The translations under genes were made by a program, and so were the position numbers. Below are positions 1 to 9,340 of a DNA stretch of 64,000 nt, piece by piece (the stretch's first letter is position 1; each line of letters opens with the position of its first letter). The stretch spans positions 431,351-495,350 of the forward strand of contig NZ_WTUZ01000020.1 in assembly GCF_009882985.1 (NCBI RefSeq), in the 5' to 3' direction. This DNA is from Paenibacillus silvestris. Its GTDB lineage: Bacteria; Bacillota; Bacilli; Paenibacillales; NBRC-103111. The notes beneath the pieces are model-generated. The model saw nothing but the letters and a program-made list of their open reading frames with translations, was not told the DNA's origin and searched no databases.

Positions 1-3000
1 GCTGCCTTGCTTAGATTTAGATTAGTTGTCGGGGATGATTGTTGAGGCTTTGCCCTCCAATTCATTCTGAATACATCTCCGCTAGCGGTAATAGCTCCCG
101 CTTCTCCTTCGCTAATCGCGATAATCCGAACTTGACCCGGTACATCCGTTTTCGTATCTACCACTTTAAAGCTTGATTTCAATGAATCCACCGATACGAA
201 TTCAATCGCATTTGCATCGAAGCTTACTACGATGTCTGCTGCATATACGCTGGAAGATGGGCTATTCGTGACATTCGTTAAACCAAAGTTGGTCGAGAAT
301 GCAGCTCCTGCTTGAACCGCAGCCGCTCCTGTCAGCGTAGCGTGAGGTACATCGGTTGGTGTTTGACCGCTGATCATTACATAGTTGAAACCTTTAACAT
401 CGCTGCCGTCAGCAGCTGTCGCCACCACTTTCACAATTCCGTTCATAGTTGCCGAAAGCAATCCACTGGCGTTAATCGTTGCTTTGTTGGTCATCGAGAG
501 ACCATCGTTTTCCCAGACGCTCCATGTGACTTGACTGTTGGCATTCGAAGGCAATACTGTAGCTTGCATTTGCAGCGTGCCTCCTTGCGCTGTAATCGTA
601 CCCACGCCGCCTAAGCCACTCACGGAAATCGACTGAACGAGGTACACCTGATCGGTCACGGTGACATTCGCAACAGCAGGTATCGCTGTGCCGTCTACTG
701 TACCGTTGACGTTAAAGCTGCCGACTGTCTTATATTGGGACGGATGAACCGCATCCCATTGCACGGGCTTCTGAGCCGTCGTTGCGTCATTATAAGTCAC
801 GGTTACCGTGCCAGGCAGTACCGGCGCGGAGTAGGTAACGGTAGTCACTGTTACCGGTAATACGCCTGTAATGACAGATGCAACTTGCTCCCACTTCGCA
901 TACAGCGTGATATCAGTTGCCGGAATCGTGTTCACGCCGAAATCCCAGCCGACCGTCAAGGCTTCATCTTGATACCAGCCTGCAAAAGTAAACCCGTTCT
1001 TCACCGGAACTTCAGGTGCTGCAATCTTCGAACCTTCAACAGCTCCGTACACGGAACGAACCTCACTGCCGCCGTCACTGTTGAAGTTCACGGTCGTACC
1101 TGTTTTGAAGACCGAGAAATCCCACTCATAGGACCATCTTGCAGCAATTGTTCTGTTCTCGTTATTTAATTCAATTGGAAGCCACACATATCTGGAATCC
1201 TTCAGATCACTTGGGTACCAGCGATCTGCCATAAAAATGAATTTATTAGGCACGAGATCGCCATTGCCATCGCGGTAAGGCAGAACATGCGTGCTTTGAC
1301 TCTCGTGAGTCGTTCCTTTCCAGTCATCCACAAACGGATCGCCTTTATCCTCCCACGGACCAAACATGCCATTCGTCGATACGTGATAGTTAGCTCGGTT
1401 TGGATTCCAACCCGTCAAGCCGGACGTAATCATATAATAAACGCCGTCTTGCTTGAAGACCGTTGGGGCTTCCCTCCAAGATTTAAAAGCTCTTACATAA
1501 TGAACGCCCTCTACAGACTCGCCATTGCCATTCTGAGCAGGACCTGTGTACTCATCATTCAACATCGTGATGACGGTCGTAGCATTTTCTTCCGATGCAT
1601 AAATCAAATAGGCTTTGTCATCTGTCGCATCATTGCCATCATCATCGACATATAGCGTCATATCGCGAAGCATGCCGTCATTGCCACCAGGTTCGCCTTT
1701 ATTCGGCAATCTGAACGTTCCGAGATATTTGAACGGTCCCGTAGGCGAATTACTGATTGCAACGCCGCCTTCCGCCGTCCAGTAAGATCCGGCGATCGGC
1801 CCGTCTTGATGCCACCACATCACATATTTGTCCGTTTTCTTGTTGTAGACAACCTTCGGACGTTCGACTACTTTATCCCAGTTGAAATCCTTGTACATCG
1901 CTTGCTTCTCTGCATTCGTTTTGTCTGCATACAAGGCATTAAGCTGTTCTATGCGTGCAGCTGAATTATGTTTGCTCAACGAATTGACAGGCGATTTCAT
2001 ATCTCCTGTATAGTCGAAATTTCTGTCCGTGATGTTAATAACCCGATTCGGATTGAAGTCAACACCGCTTTGATAAGCCGGGCTACTCTCGTCCACATAT
2101 AAATCCAAGTTCCCATCTGGCAAAGAGGATTTGCCAAACTGCGGGTTGTTGAATACCGGCAATACGATCCCTTCATTTTTCCAGTTGTACAAATCCTTAG
2201 AAGAGTACGCGTGAACGCCAGTTACTGGTACATAACCTGAGCCAACATTATTTTCGGTTTTGTCTTCCCCATACCAGTAGTACGTTTTGTCCTTTTCGTT
2301 GTACAGAATTCCTCCGCCGTGAGCCTGAATGGGAACGCCGTCTCCATCGAGCCACACTTCGCCGCTTTTAATGGAATCTGTTTTACCTATAGTCTGATAT
2401 AAATTGTATAAGTCCTGCAGAATTTCAGTGTAGTAAGGAATGCTTTCCTCCGTTAAAGCACTGACCGCACCAATCGATGCAATTTTATTTTCAATTGCTG
2501 CTGCTACTTTCTCACTAACGCTAGACGCCGTACGCAATTGCGTAATGGCATTTTCCAAGCTTGACGTATCAAAGCCCGTGGATTTTTTCTGACTGACAGC
2601 GATCTCTGCAGTAGTTAGCGTATTACCATCGCCGCCTGTAGAAATAGCCTGAATGGCTACATATCTGGCTTTATGCGATTTGAATGTTGCCGATTGTGCG
2701 CTGGAACTGGATGTGTCCCAAACGCCATTCGCTGCAAAAGTGAAATTTTGGTCCAAATAATCTTGCGTACCGTTCACCGGTATATTGGTTAAATCCGCAT
2801 CACTATAGTAAATCTTAAATTGCCCAATTCTTCCGTTCGCCTTGTCCTGTCTTGGCGTAACCATAACTTTTCCAACATCCGGCTTGTTCTGACCCAGGTC
2901 CACAATGATGTAATCGCCAGCTCTGTATTTTCTTCCGTTTGATTCCCAATTAGTTTCATAAAACGTTGCATTGTTGTTATCCAGCATGAGGCTGGAAGGA

Positions 3001-5801
3001 TTTGAGCCATAAGCTTCTGGAGCGTAGAAGAGACTAATTCCGTTCGTTTGCTGTTCATTGCTTTGAACTTTTGCGATTTCGGCAGTGAGCTTGTTGGCCA
3101 GCTTTGCCATCTCTTCTTGAGTCGCCGTACTGCTGTTCAGCAGCGTCGTACCTTGCGTGCGCAATGTTTCCAGATCAGTCAAATAAGCAGGATCACTCGA
3201 AAAGCCATCGATGAACGTAGTCGCATCAGCCATCGCGTTATCAAGTTTCGTTGTATTCAGAGTAAACCCAGTCTTGTTGAAAAGATTGATTTCAGCTGCA
3301 GATGCATACTGCTTACCCGCATCGCTTTTGGAAGCCAGCGCTGTGAACTTCACGTAGGAAGCGCCGCGTGCGTTAAAGGTTGCCGACTTCTCCAGCCTGT
3401 CCGCATCCCAAGTCCCTTCGGCAACTTTAGTGAAAGCTGTGCCATCAGAGCTGACGGATATTTCAAACTTGGTCACAACACCGTTCCAATCTGCATCCTG
3501 CCGCGGCACATAACTCAGTTTGTATACACCGTCATACGCCTTGTTAAGGTTGTAAGTGATGGAGTGTGGAAGCGGTGTATAGGAGCCATCCCAAGCCGTA
3601 TGCCATTTGGTACCTGTGTCGCCATCCAACGTTTTCGCCGATCTTTCGTCAGAAGCGGAACTGGTTGAAGATGCTGTCATTTGGCTTTGCGGGATGCGTC
3701 CCGTCGAGTTAGATTGCGTATTGTACTCAGCGGTAATTTTACCTGCGATGGTTGTGATAGCTTCTTGTGTTACATACGCAGTATCCCGAATTGTCTTACC
3801 TTCGTTGACTAGCGTTTGCAATGTCGTCAAACTAGGGTTAGCAGTTATCAATGCTTCTGCGCTGGTAAATATCTGGTTTAATAGAACCGTATCTACGGTA
3901 AAACCTGGCTTTCTCAAAATTTTGATCTCAGCCGCCGAACCGAACTGCGTGCCGGAGCCGTTATTCGATTGCGTCACCGTAAATTTCACATGTGTAGCGC
4001 TTACTGCAGAGAATGTAGCCGTCTTCTCAGCCTTATTGTTACTCCACGTTCCTTCGGCCACCTTATTGAAATTCGTGCCGTCCGTGCTGACAGCGATTTC
4101 ATACTTGGTCGCAACTCCGTTGTAACTGCTGTCCTGTCTAGGCAAGTATTTCAACTGGTACACATCGTTGTACGAGTTGCCTAAGTTGTAAGTGATGGAA
4201 TGCGGAGCAGGCGCCGGAGTACCGGACCAAGAGGAATGCCAATTGGTTCCTGTATTGCCGTCCAACGTCTTCTCAGGTCCTTCGCCTGAGGCAGAGCTGC
4301 TAGCTGTAGCCGTCATCCCGCTTTGCGGAATCACCGTGTTGCCTGTATAAGATGCTCCGTCAATCACAAACGTTGTAATCGATTTCGGGCCAATTGTCGT
4401 AGTTAATGTTTTATTCAAAATCGGAACATTTGCTTGCTGCTCCACATTTTCCGTCGCTGAAGAAACATATGGCGTTGCAGTCCCAGTGACAGCATCAAAC
4501 TGTGACATGTCTAATGAAATATCTTGGCTTGTCGTGTTTGCATTTTTATATACAACATAGATTTTATTCTTGGAAGGATCGTACGCGGCTAACGTGTTAT
4601 CATTGTTATCTGCAATAAATCTGGATCCCTGCGGGATAAATTTACTGAATTGCGCCATGGCGTAATATTTTTTCCCGTAATACCAATCTTGTGTATCAAA
4701 ATCCGCGTGAAGGAGACCCCAGTTCATGTTTTCCTTCTGCATGTTTTTCTCGCTCTCAATAGCTTGCCACAGTACCCAAGCCTTAGGTTCAAGCCAAGTA
4801 ATATCGGTCATAATTCTTTCTGCTAGTGCCAATGCCGGTTCGAAATCATCATGATTGTGAGCAACGCCCGAAGGACCCAGATCCACTTCAGACATCCATA
4901 ACGGTTTGCCTGCAGCCTTAGCTGCATCTCTAACAGCAGTTCGGTTCGACCCGCTGTACGTATGGGTATTCATTTGTCCAATGTTATTCTTTGTTGCAGC
5001 GTCATACGAGTTCCAGTCGGTCATAAATGTATCTACACTTGTTTCGTCCATAGCCGAAATTGCGACAGATTGAAGTCCTTTGGAGTCAAGCTTGGCCCGA
5101 GCCGCATTAATCATTTTCGCTTGCGAGCCCGTATCCCAGTGAGAACCTTCTTGCCCTCCGCCAAATCCCCAATAATTCGTATTCGGTTCATTGATTGGAG
5201 ACAACGTATCGAACTTAATTCCCTCTGTATCGAAGTGTTTCACAACAGTTGCCAAATAATCTGCGAAATTGTCATACTCCGTCGATTTCAAGTTATCTTT
5301 CCAAGCATCCGAATTCCCAGTTGTACTTCCACTAACCGTCATATAGTAAGGCGCAGAATTGGAGAACGCTTCCAATTTGTCAGCCCCTCTTGCTATAGCT
5401 GCTCCAAGCCACCAACGTTGATTCGCATCCTGTGTCCAATCGTACACGCCAGCCGAAGGGGAGAATCCAGGTACTTCACCGCCTTGGCGCATCGTTTCGT
5501 ACGCAGGATTTTCACCACCGCCTATGTTGTATCTGGCAATATTGAAATTCAATCCCTCGGGTGAATAAAGCGCATCGGCCAATGCCTCTTTCGTAGCCTC
5601 GTTCCAGCCGCCTGTTACATTACCAAACCACGCTAATGCCGTTCCCCAACCGTCCCAAGCTTGCTGCATGTTGCTTGGATCTAAATTGATTGATGTTGTT
5701 GCGGCGCTCGCCTTTTGTGGTGTTAACCCGTAAAACGCAGGTGTAACCAATGAAACAGCAAGGCAGGAAGCAAATATTTTTCGTCCAACTTTTGTAGTCA
5801 T
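1..5801 (-). CDS. Secreted multidomain galactanase: GH30 endo-1,6-galactanase-like plus GH43 exo-1,3-galactanase-like, 3' end outside window
   Basis: The frame is open from ATG at 5801, behind an AGGAGG site at 5809-5814, to base 1, giving at least 1,933 residues. A signal peptide ends near residue 33. A GH30 barrel follows (about 35-460), with probable acid/base E205 in SPINEPN and nucleophile E305 in WMSEVDLG. Next come two F5/8C (CBM32-like) modules (about 489-627 and 701-840), each followed by a FIVAR-like helical linker, and a third F5/8C-like module (about 914-1068). A GH43 domain (about 1144-1560) carries IQAHGGGI around Q1159, a signature I associate with subfamily 24 exo-beta-1,3-galactanases. 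Then come an InlB-type repeat (1567-1639), two Ig-like domains (1645-1812) and a cohesin-like domain that reaches the window edge. Known family activities suggest attack on both the 1,6 side chains and the 1,3 backbone of type II arabinogalactan. The missing C-terminus could hold a dockerin or SLH anchor. Domain calls are from motif recognition only. Confidence 0.9.
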   Translation of the reverse strand, partial: MTTKVGRKIFASCLAVSLVTPAFYGLTPQKASAATTSINLDPSNMQQAWDGWGTALAWFGNVTGGWNEATKEALADALYSPEGLNFNIARYNIGGGENPAYETMRQGGEVPGFSPSAGVYDWTQDANQRWWLGAAIARGADKLEAFSNSAPYYMTVSGSTTGNSDAWKDNLKSTEYDNFADYLATVVKHFDTEGIKFDTLSPINEPNTNYWGFGGGQEGSHWDTGSQAKMINAARAKLDSKGLQSVAISAMDETSVDTFMTDWNSYDAATKNNIGQMNTHTYSGSNRTAVRDAAKAAGKPLWMSEVDLGPSGVAHNHDDFEPALALAERIMTDITWLEPKAWVLWQAIESEKNMQKENMNWGLLHADFDTQDWYYGKKYYAMAQFSKFIPQGSRFIADNNDNTLAAYDPSKNKIYVVYKNANTTSQDISLDMSQFDAVTGTATPYVSSATENVEQQANVPILNKTLTTTIGPKSITTFVIDGASYTGNTVIPQSGMTATASSSASGEGPEKTLDGNTGTNWHSSWSGTPAPAPHSITYNLGNSYNDVYQLKYLPRQDSSYNGVATKYEIAVSTDGTNFNKVAEGTWSNNKAEKTATFSAVSATHVKFTVTQSNNGSGTQFGSAAEIKILRKPGFTVDTVLLNQIFTSAEALITANPSLTTLQTLVNEGKTIRDTAYVTQEAITTIAGKITAEYNTQSNSTGRIPQSQMTASSTSSASDERSAKTLDGDTGTKWHTAWDGSYTPLPHSITYNLNKAYDGVYKLSYVPRQDADWNGVVTKFEISVSSDGTAFTKVAEGTWDADRLEKSATFNARGASYVKFTALASKSDAGKQYASAAEINLFNKTGFTLNTTKLDNAMADATTFIDGFSSDPAYLTDLETLRTQGTTLLNSSTATQEEMAKLANKLTAEIAKVQSNEQQTNGISLFYAPEAYGSNPSSLMLDNNNATFYETNWESNGRKYRAGDYIIVDLGQNKPDVGKVMVTPRQDKANGRIGQFKIYYSDADLTNIPVNGTQDYLDQNFTFAANGVWDTSSSSAQSATFKSHKARYVAIQAISTGGDGNTLTTAEIAVSQKKSTGFDTSSLENAITQLRTASSVSEKVAAAIENKIASIGAVSALTEESIPYYTEILQDLYNLYQTIGKTDSIKSGEVWLDGDGVPIQAHGGGILYNEKDKTYYWYGEDKTENNVGSGYVPVTGVHAYSSKDLYNWKNEGIVLPVFNNPQFGKSSLPDGNLDLYVDESSPAYQSGVDFNPNRVINITDRNFDYTGDMKSPVNSLSKHNSAARIEQLNALYADKTNAEKQAMYKDFNWDKVVERPKVVYNKKTDKYVMWWHQDGPIAGSYWTAEGGVAISNSPTGPFKYLGTFRLPNKGEPGGNDGMLRDMTLYVDDDGNDATDDKAYLIYASEENATTVITMLNDEYTGPAQNGNGESVEGVHYVRAFKSWREAPTVFKQDGVYYMITSGLTGWNPNRANYHVSTNGMFGPWEDKGDPFVDDWKGTTHESQSTHVLPYRDGNGDLVPNKFIFMADRWYPSDLKDSRYVWLPIELNNENRTIAARWSYEWDFSVFKTGTTVNFNSDGGSEVRSVYGAVEGSKIAAPEVPVKNGFTFAGWYQDEALTVGWDFGVNTIPATDITLYAKWEQVASVITGVLPVTVTTVTYSAPVLPGTVTVTYNDATTAQKPVQWDAVHPSQYKTVGSFNVNGTVDGTAIPAVANVTVTDQVYLVQSISVSGLGGVGTITAQGGTLQMQATVLPSNANSQVTWSVWENDGLSMTNKATINASGLLSATMNGIVKVVATAADGSDVKGFNYVMISGQTPTDVPHATLTGAAAVQAGAAFSTNFGLTNVTNSPSSSVYAADIVVSFDANAIEFVSVDSLKSSFKVVDTKTDVPGQVRIIAISEGEAGAITASGDVFRMNWRAKPQQSSPTTNLNLSKA

Positions 5802-5846
5802 CAAGACAACCTCCTTCTAAGATGGTATAACTACCAAATCCATAAT

Positions 5847-5862
5847 TTGGAAACGCTTACCA
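5847..5862. promoter_or_regulatory. cre-like operator upstream of the galactanase gene
   Basis: TTGGAAACGCTTACCA matches the catabolite-responsive element consensus WTGNAANCGNWNNCWW except at one position, and lies about 46 bases upstream of the galactanase start. CcpA-type or other LacI-family control would fit a secreted polysaccharidase. The match is a visual one. Confidence 0.4.
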
Positions 5863-5957
5863 AAATCATTTTAAAAAATGGAAACCGATTTGCATCAATT
5901 TCCCATAAATGAGGAGAGAAGGTGACTATTCGTCCCTCTCCCCTTTCATGCCTAAAC

Positions 5958-7259
5958 TTACTTACTTGCTCTAGCTTTCGCCCACTTGTCATTCAAATCG
6001 TTAGCGATCTTATCAAGCGACGTTCCACCCATCATTTCTTGACCAAGCTTTTTCCAATCCAATTGAATGGAGTTTACATATTTATTGAAGTTTTCGCCGC
6101 CTGGACGATAGTTGAACTCTTCAAATTTGTTTGTTTTGTAGAAATCGTTCAAGAATGGAACATCTGCTTTGACGCCTTCCATAACAGAGTTCGCTTGCTT
6201 TTTGTTCACGTAGAAGGAGTAAGCATCAGAGCTGAACATCCACTCTTGGAATTTCTTAGCCGCTTCTTTGTTTTTGGATTTATTGTTAATACCGAAGAAG
6301 TTGTCCGTGAACGTCATCACTTTCAGCGGCTCTGTCTCCGAATGACGTGCAGGCAATGGGAATGCTGCGATATCATCGATGTTTCCTACTTTAGATTTGT
6401 ATTGCGGCAAGTACCATAGTCCCGCGGCAATAACAGCTGCCTTTTTCGCTTCAAACAATCCTGTTGCTTGGTCGTTGCTTAATCCTAGTGGATCCGCGCC
6501 CATTACCTTGGCATCATACAAAGCTTGGATATCGCTGTAGGATTTGTAGAAAGGTGTACCTTTTTCAAACGGCTTGTCCATACCAGCGATTTTGTCGTAA
6601 TAGTTTTCGTCGCCGGATGCTAACATCGGCATAAATTCATTAAACGGATAGTTCGGCCAGGAGTCCTTACCGCCCATAGCATAAGGCTGGTATTTACCGC
6701 TCTTCTTAATTTCCGTTAATACGCTTACAAACTGTTCCCACGTAGTCGGAACGCTTAAACCTAATTCTTTAAATACACTTGGGTGGTAGTAAACAAGTTC
6801 TGGGAATGAGATGACGGGTAGAGCTAGCACTTTACCATCAACAGCAAATTGTTTCGCTTTCGTATTCTTAGCCGTAACACTCAAATCATCAAGTGGCAGA
6901 AGTTCTGCTTTGAAATCATTGATGAAGTTAGGCTTCAATTCGATAATATCCGGCAGCTCGTTAGCAGCTAATCTTACTTTCATCGCTTGCAGATAGTCGC
7001 CATCACTTTTGAAGGTTTCAACTTCCATCTTCACGTTTGGCATAACCGTAGAAAACTCTTTTACTTTTTTAGTCCAGCTATCTAGGAACTCGCTGTCGCT
7101 ATCCCACATAGCAAGTTTTAATGTAATCGCATTCTCTTTTGTGCTGTCTGCTACTGGAGCAGCTGTAGGACTCTCTTTCATAGCCGTATTTGCTCCGCAA
7201 CCTGTTAATCCAATGGTCAGGGCAATGGAAAGTACGGATGTGACTAATTTCTTTTTCAT
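5958..7259 (-). CDS. Sugar ABC transporter substrate-binding lipoprotein
   Basis: This is a family 1 extracellular solute-binding protein of 433 residues, normal for the family. The N-terminus is a lipoprotein signal with lipobox LTGC near residue 21, so the mature protein is tethered outside the membrane. It would capture oligosaccharides and deliver them to the two permeases at 13474-15236. It lies downstream of its probable regulators and upstream of the galactanase, with its own promoter region. That region shares TGAAAGCG elements with the permease promoter. The start is supported by AGAGGGGG about 10 bases upstream. The ligand cannot be read from sequence; galacto-oligosaccharides are inferred from the neighbours. 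Confidence 0.9.
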   Translation of the reverse strand: MKKKLVTSVLSIALTIGLTGCGANTAMKESPTAAPVADSTKENAITLKLAMWDSDSEFLDSWTKKVKEFSTVMPNVKMEVETFKSDGDYLQAMKVRLAANELPDIIELKPNFINDFKAELLPLDDLSVTAKNTKAKQFAVDGKVLALPVISFPELVYYHPSVFKELGLSVPTTWEQFVSVLTEIKKSGKYQPYAMGGKDSWPNYPFNEFMPMLASGDENYYDKIAGMDKPFEKGTPFYKSYSDIQALYDAKVMGADPLGLSNDQATGLFEAKKAAVIAAGLWYLPQYKSKVGNIDDIAAFPLPARHSETEPLKVMTFTDNFFGINNKSKNKEAAKKFQEWMFSSDAYSFYVNKKQANSVMEGVKADVPFLNDFYKTNKFEEFNYRPGGENFNKYVNSIQLDWKKLGQEMMGGTSLDKIANDLNDKWAKARASK

Positions 7260-7326
7260 AATATTTCTTGACCCCCTCTTGATTACGTACGTTATTTACA
7301 TCTTTATATTACAAAAATACAGAATA

Positions 7327-7365
7327 CGCTTTCATTGATATATTTAGTGATTAGCTTGATAAATT
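7327..7365 (-). promoter_or_regulatory. Putative response-regulator sites upstream of the binding-protein gene
   Basis: On the minus strand this region reads TTATCAAG, then after 21 bases TATCAATGAAAGCG. Nearly the same pair occurs upstream of the permease operon at 15345-15380, and one TGAAAGCGT lies upstream of the kinase gene at 11266-11274. The spacing of two helical turns and the position upstream of a likely -10 region fit AraC-type activator sites. The obvious candidate regulator is the response regulator at 7372-9012. Confidence 0.5.
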
Positions 7366-7371
7366 TTGTGC

Positions 7372-9012
7372 TCATTCTTTTTTCCTTGCATAATTGTCCC
7401 GATACTTTTGAGGGCTAAGTCCCCGGTACTTCTTAAACACGCGGCTGAAATGCTCGGGATTCTCATATCCCACCTTAACCGCAATTTCGTACATTTTCAT
7501 GTCCGTTTCAATCAGTCTGGTCGCTTCATTGATCCGGAGTTTCGTCACATATTCAATAAAATGCTCGCCCGTTTCTTTCACAAATTGTTTGCTCAAATGG
7601 CTTTCCGTCACCTGTGCCCATTCACTAACCTGTCCCAAGGTGATAGCCGTACAGTAGTTTTTCTCTACATAACGTTTGACTCTTTCCACCAAGCGCTGTG
7701 GGTTTTCTTCACGTATTTTATCAGGATGAAGCAAGTCGGCCATGCGGAAGACAAGCTTCTCAATCCACTCGTGCAGATCTTCACGGAAAGTGAACTGTTC
7801 CACAATTTCATAAGGCCTTCGCCGTGTTTCTATCACATGCGTCCAGTTCATCCCTTTGGCATGCAGCAATGCGCCTATGTTCCAAATCAATTCCTCATAG
7901 ATCGGCAGAGAGCTCTCCAGCGTCACATTCGGCACTTCACTCAGCTGACTTAACCCTGCATGCAATTGCTGCTGCCACAAGCTATCCCCCTTCTCCATCA
8001 GGAACATCATCACGGTATAATCCCACGGTAAAAGTTGAGGCCTTTCGGTTATGCTGACCGTTTCAGGATAATACACGCGCCCAGGGCCTTCAGAAAATCG
8101 CAAGCTTGCCAAATTACTGGCCTGACTGTATTTAAGATGCCAGCATTTCCAGTCTGTGCACGAGTCAGCTACGCCGATAGATAACGACACATTCAGAAAG
8201 TTTTTGACCGTATTGCGCAAAGAATCTAAGAGCTCCATCACGCGCCCCCGCAGATTTAAGTAACTGGTCGACGACTCAAAACAAAGCAGGAAAGCATACT
8301 CTTCCTCTTGAACTTGCAACAATTCATAAGGGTGCTTAACGATTTCCATCCCTTGTTTAATGATCTTAACTAAATGATCCTGATTCTCCGCACCGGCTTG
8401 CAGCGCCATATTCCTAGCGGGGGATTGTATATCCGGCAAGACGGATATGATAACATGCTGAAAATTCACAAATTGCAACATCCACTTTTGAAAGGAGTCG
8501 TCCTGCGTTAAGTTATGGCTATAAATGTAATCTTTATCGCACAACAGACCTCGGAGCCAGGTTTCTCGCTGCTTCAAATCGGATTCGCTATTGCTTTTAT
8601 TCAAATTTGCCGTTGAAATCGTCTTCTCTTTGATCTGACTAATCGCCTTTTCTATTACAGGAATGATATGTTCGGGATCGAGATCGGCCTTCATAATGTA
8701 ATCGACAGCCCCAAGGAGGAAAGCTTTACGTACAAAATCAAAATCAGAATACGCACTGAGCACAATACTTAGCGGTGGATTAGTCAAATTTGCTTCCTGC
8801 AATTTAGACAGCAAGGTAAGTGCATCCATGATCGGCATACTCATATCGACAATCATCAAATCAACGTCCTGATGTACCGATATGCGCTGCCATGCTTCAT
8901 AGCCATCCGCAGCCTCAGCCACCACCTCGCAGTCCAAATCACCCCATGGAATAATCGCACCCATGGCTAGTCTTACCAGCGGCTCGTCATCGACGATCAT
9001 GACTCTAAACAT
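7372..9012 (-). CDS. YesN-like response regulator with AraC-type DNA-binding domain
   Basis: This 546-residue protein has an N-terminal receiver domain (about 1-120) with acidic pair D8/D9 and phosphoacceptor D56 in VDMSMP. A poorly conserved middle segment follows, and an AraC-type double helix-turn-helix occupies the last 100 or so residues (VGYENPEHFSRVFKKYRG). This is the YesN architecture. It follows the sensor kinase at 9341-11161 and the small ORF at 9051-9302, so the three are probably co-transcribed. It most likely activates the surrounding sugar genes through the repeated TGAAAGCG elements, which is inferred from position and motif sharing. Confidence 0.92.
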   Translation of the reverse strand: MFRVMIVDDEPLVRLAMGAIIPWGDLDCEVVAEAADGYEAWQRISVHQDVDLMIVDMSMPIMDALTLLSKLQEANLTNPPLSIVLSAYSDFDFVRKAFLLGAVDYIMKADLDPEHIIPVIEKAISQIKEKTISTANLNKSNSESDLKQRETWLRGLLCDKDYIYSHNLTQDDSFQKWMLQFVNFQHVIISVLPDIQSPARNMALQAGAENQDHLVKIIKQGMEIVKHPYELLQVQEEEYAFLLCFESSTSYLNLRGRVMELLDSLRNTVKNFLNVSLSIGVADSCTDWKCWHLKYSQASNLASLRFSEGPGRVYYPETVSITERPQLLPWDYTVMMFLMEKGDSLWQQQLHAGLSQLSEVPNVTLESSLPIYEELIWNIGALLHAKGMNWTHVIETRRRPYEIVEQFTFREDLHEWIEKLVFRMADLLHPDKIREENPQRLVERVKRYVEKNYCTAITLGQVSEWAQVTESHLSKQFVKETGEHFIEYVTKLRINEATRLIETDMKMYEIAVKVGYENPEHFSRVFKKYRGLSPQKYRDNYARKKE

Positions 9013-9050
9013 TCTTTTCCCCCATTCTAAATAAAGCCATTAGTGCCGCT

Positions 9051-9302
9051 TTAATCCTGAACAATGACTTGATCATACTTTTGTTCTATGATTCCTGGGA
9101 CTTCGTATAGTAAATAAGATCGACCGCTTACTTCTCCGCGAAACGAGCTGGGAAACGACAGGTACTCTTCTTTGGATAGAATAGGAAGGACAGCAATATC
9201 AACGGATAGCCCGAATTTCTCCTTCAACAACAAAGCTGAAAGAAAGCTTTTCTCAATGAGGATGACACGATCGTATTTGGTATCATATAAGCAAAATTTC
9301 AT
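9051..9302 (-). CDS. Unrecognised 83-residue protein between kinase and response regulator
   Basis: A short ORF starts at ATG 9302, about 11 bases downstream of an AAGGGGGG stretch, and ends 38 bases before the response regulator start. It encodes a soluble-looking protein with alternating hydrophobic segments, no signal peptide and no obvious membrane helix. I do not recognise the family. Its place inside the two-component operon and plausible ribosome binding site favour a real gene, perhaps a small modulator, but the role is unknown. A spurious ORF is not excluded. Confidence 0.5.
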   Translation of the reverse strand: MKFCLYDTKYDRVILIEKSFLSALLLKEKFGLSVDIAVLPILSKEEYLSFPSSFRGEVSGRSYLLYEVPGIIEQKYDQVIVQD

Positions 9303-9340
9303 AGGAAAGACGCGCCCCCCTTTATCCGTTTCTCATCGAT

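Noticed and set aside
312..5564. Several plus-strand ORFs of 60-200 codons opposite the galactanase gene
   Set aside because: They lie wholly inside the long minus-strand frame, have no ribosome binding sites and encode Cys/Arg/His-rich unlikely proteins.
5911..5945. Terminator after the binding-protein gene
   Set aside because: The CCTCTCC/GGAGAG pairing is short and has mismatches, and no T-run follows on the minus strand.
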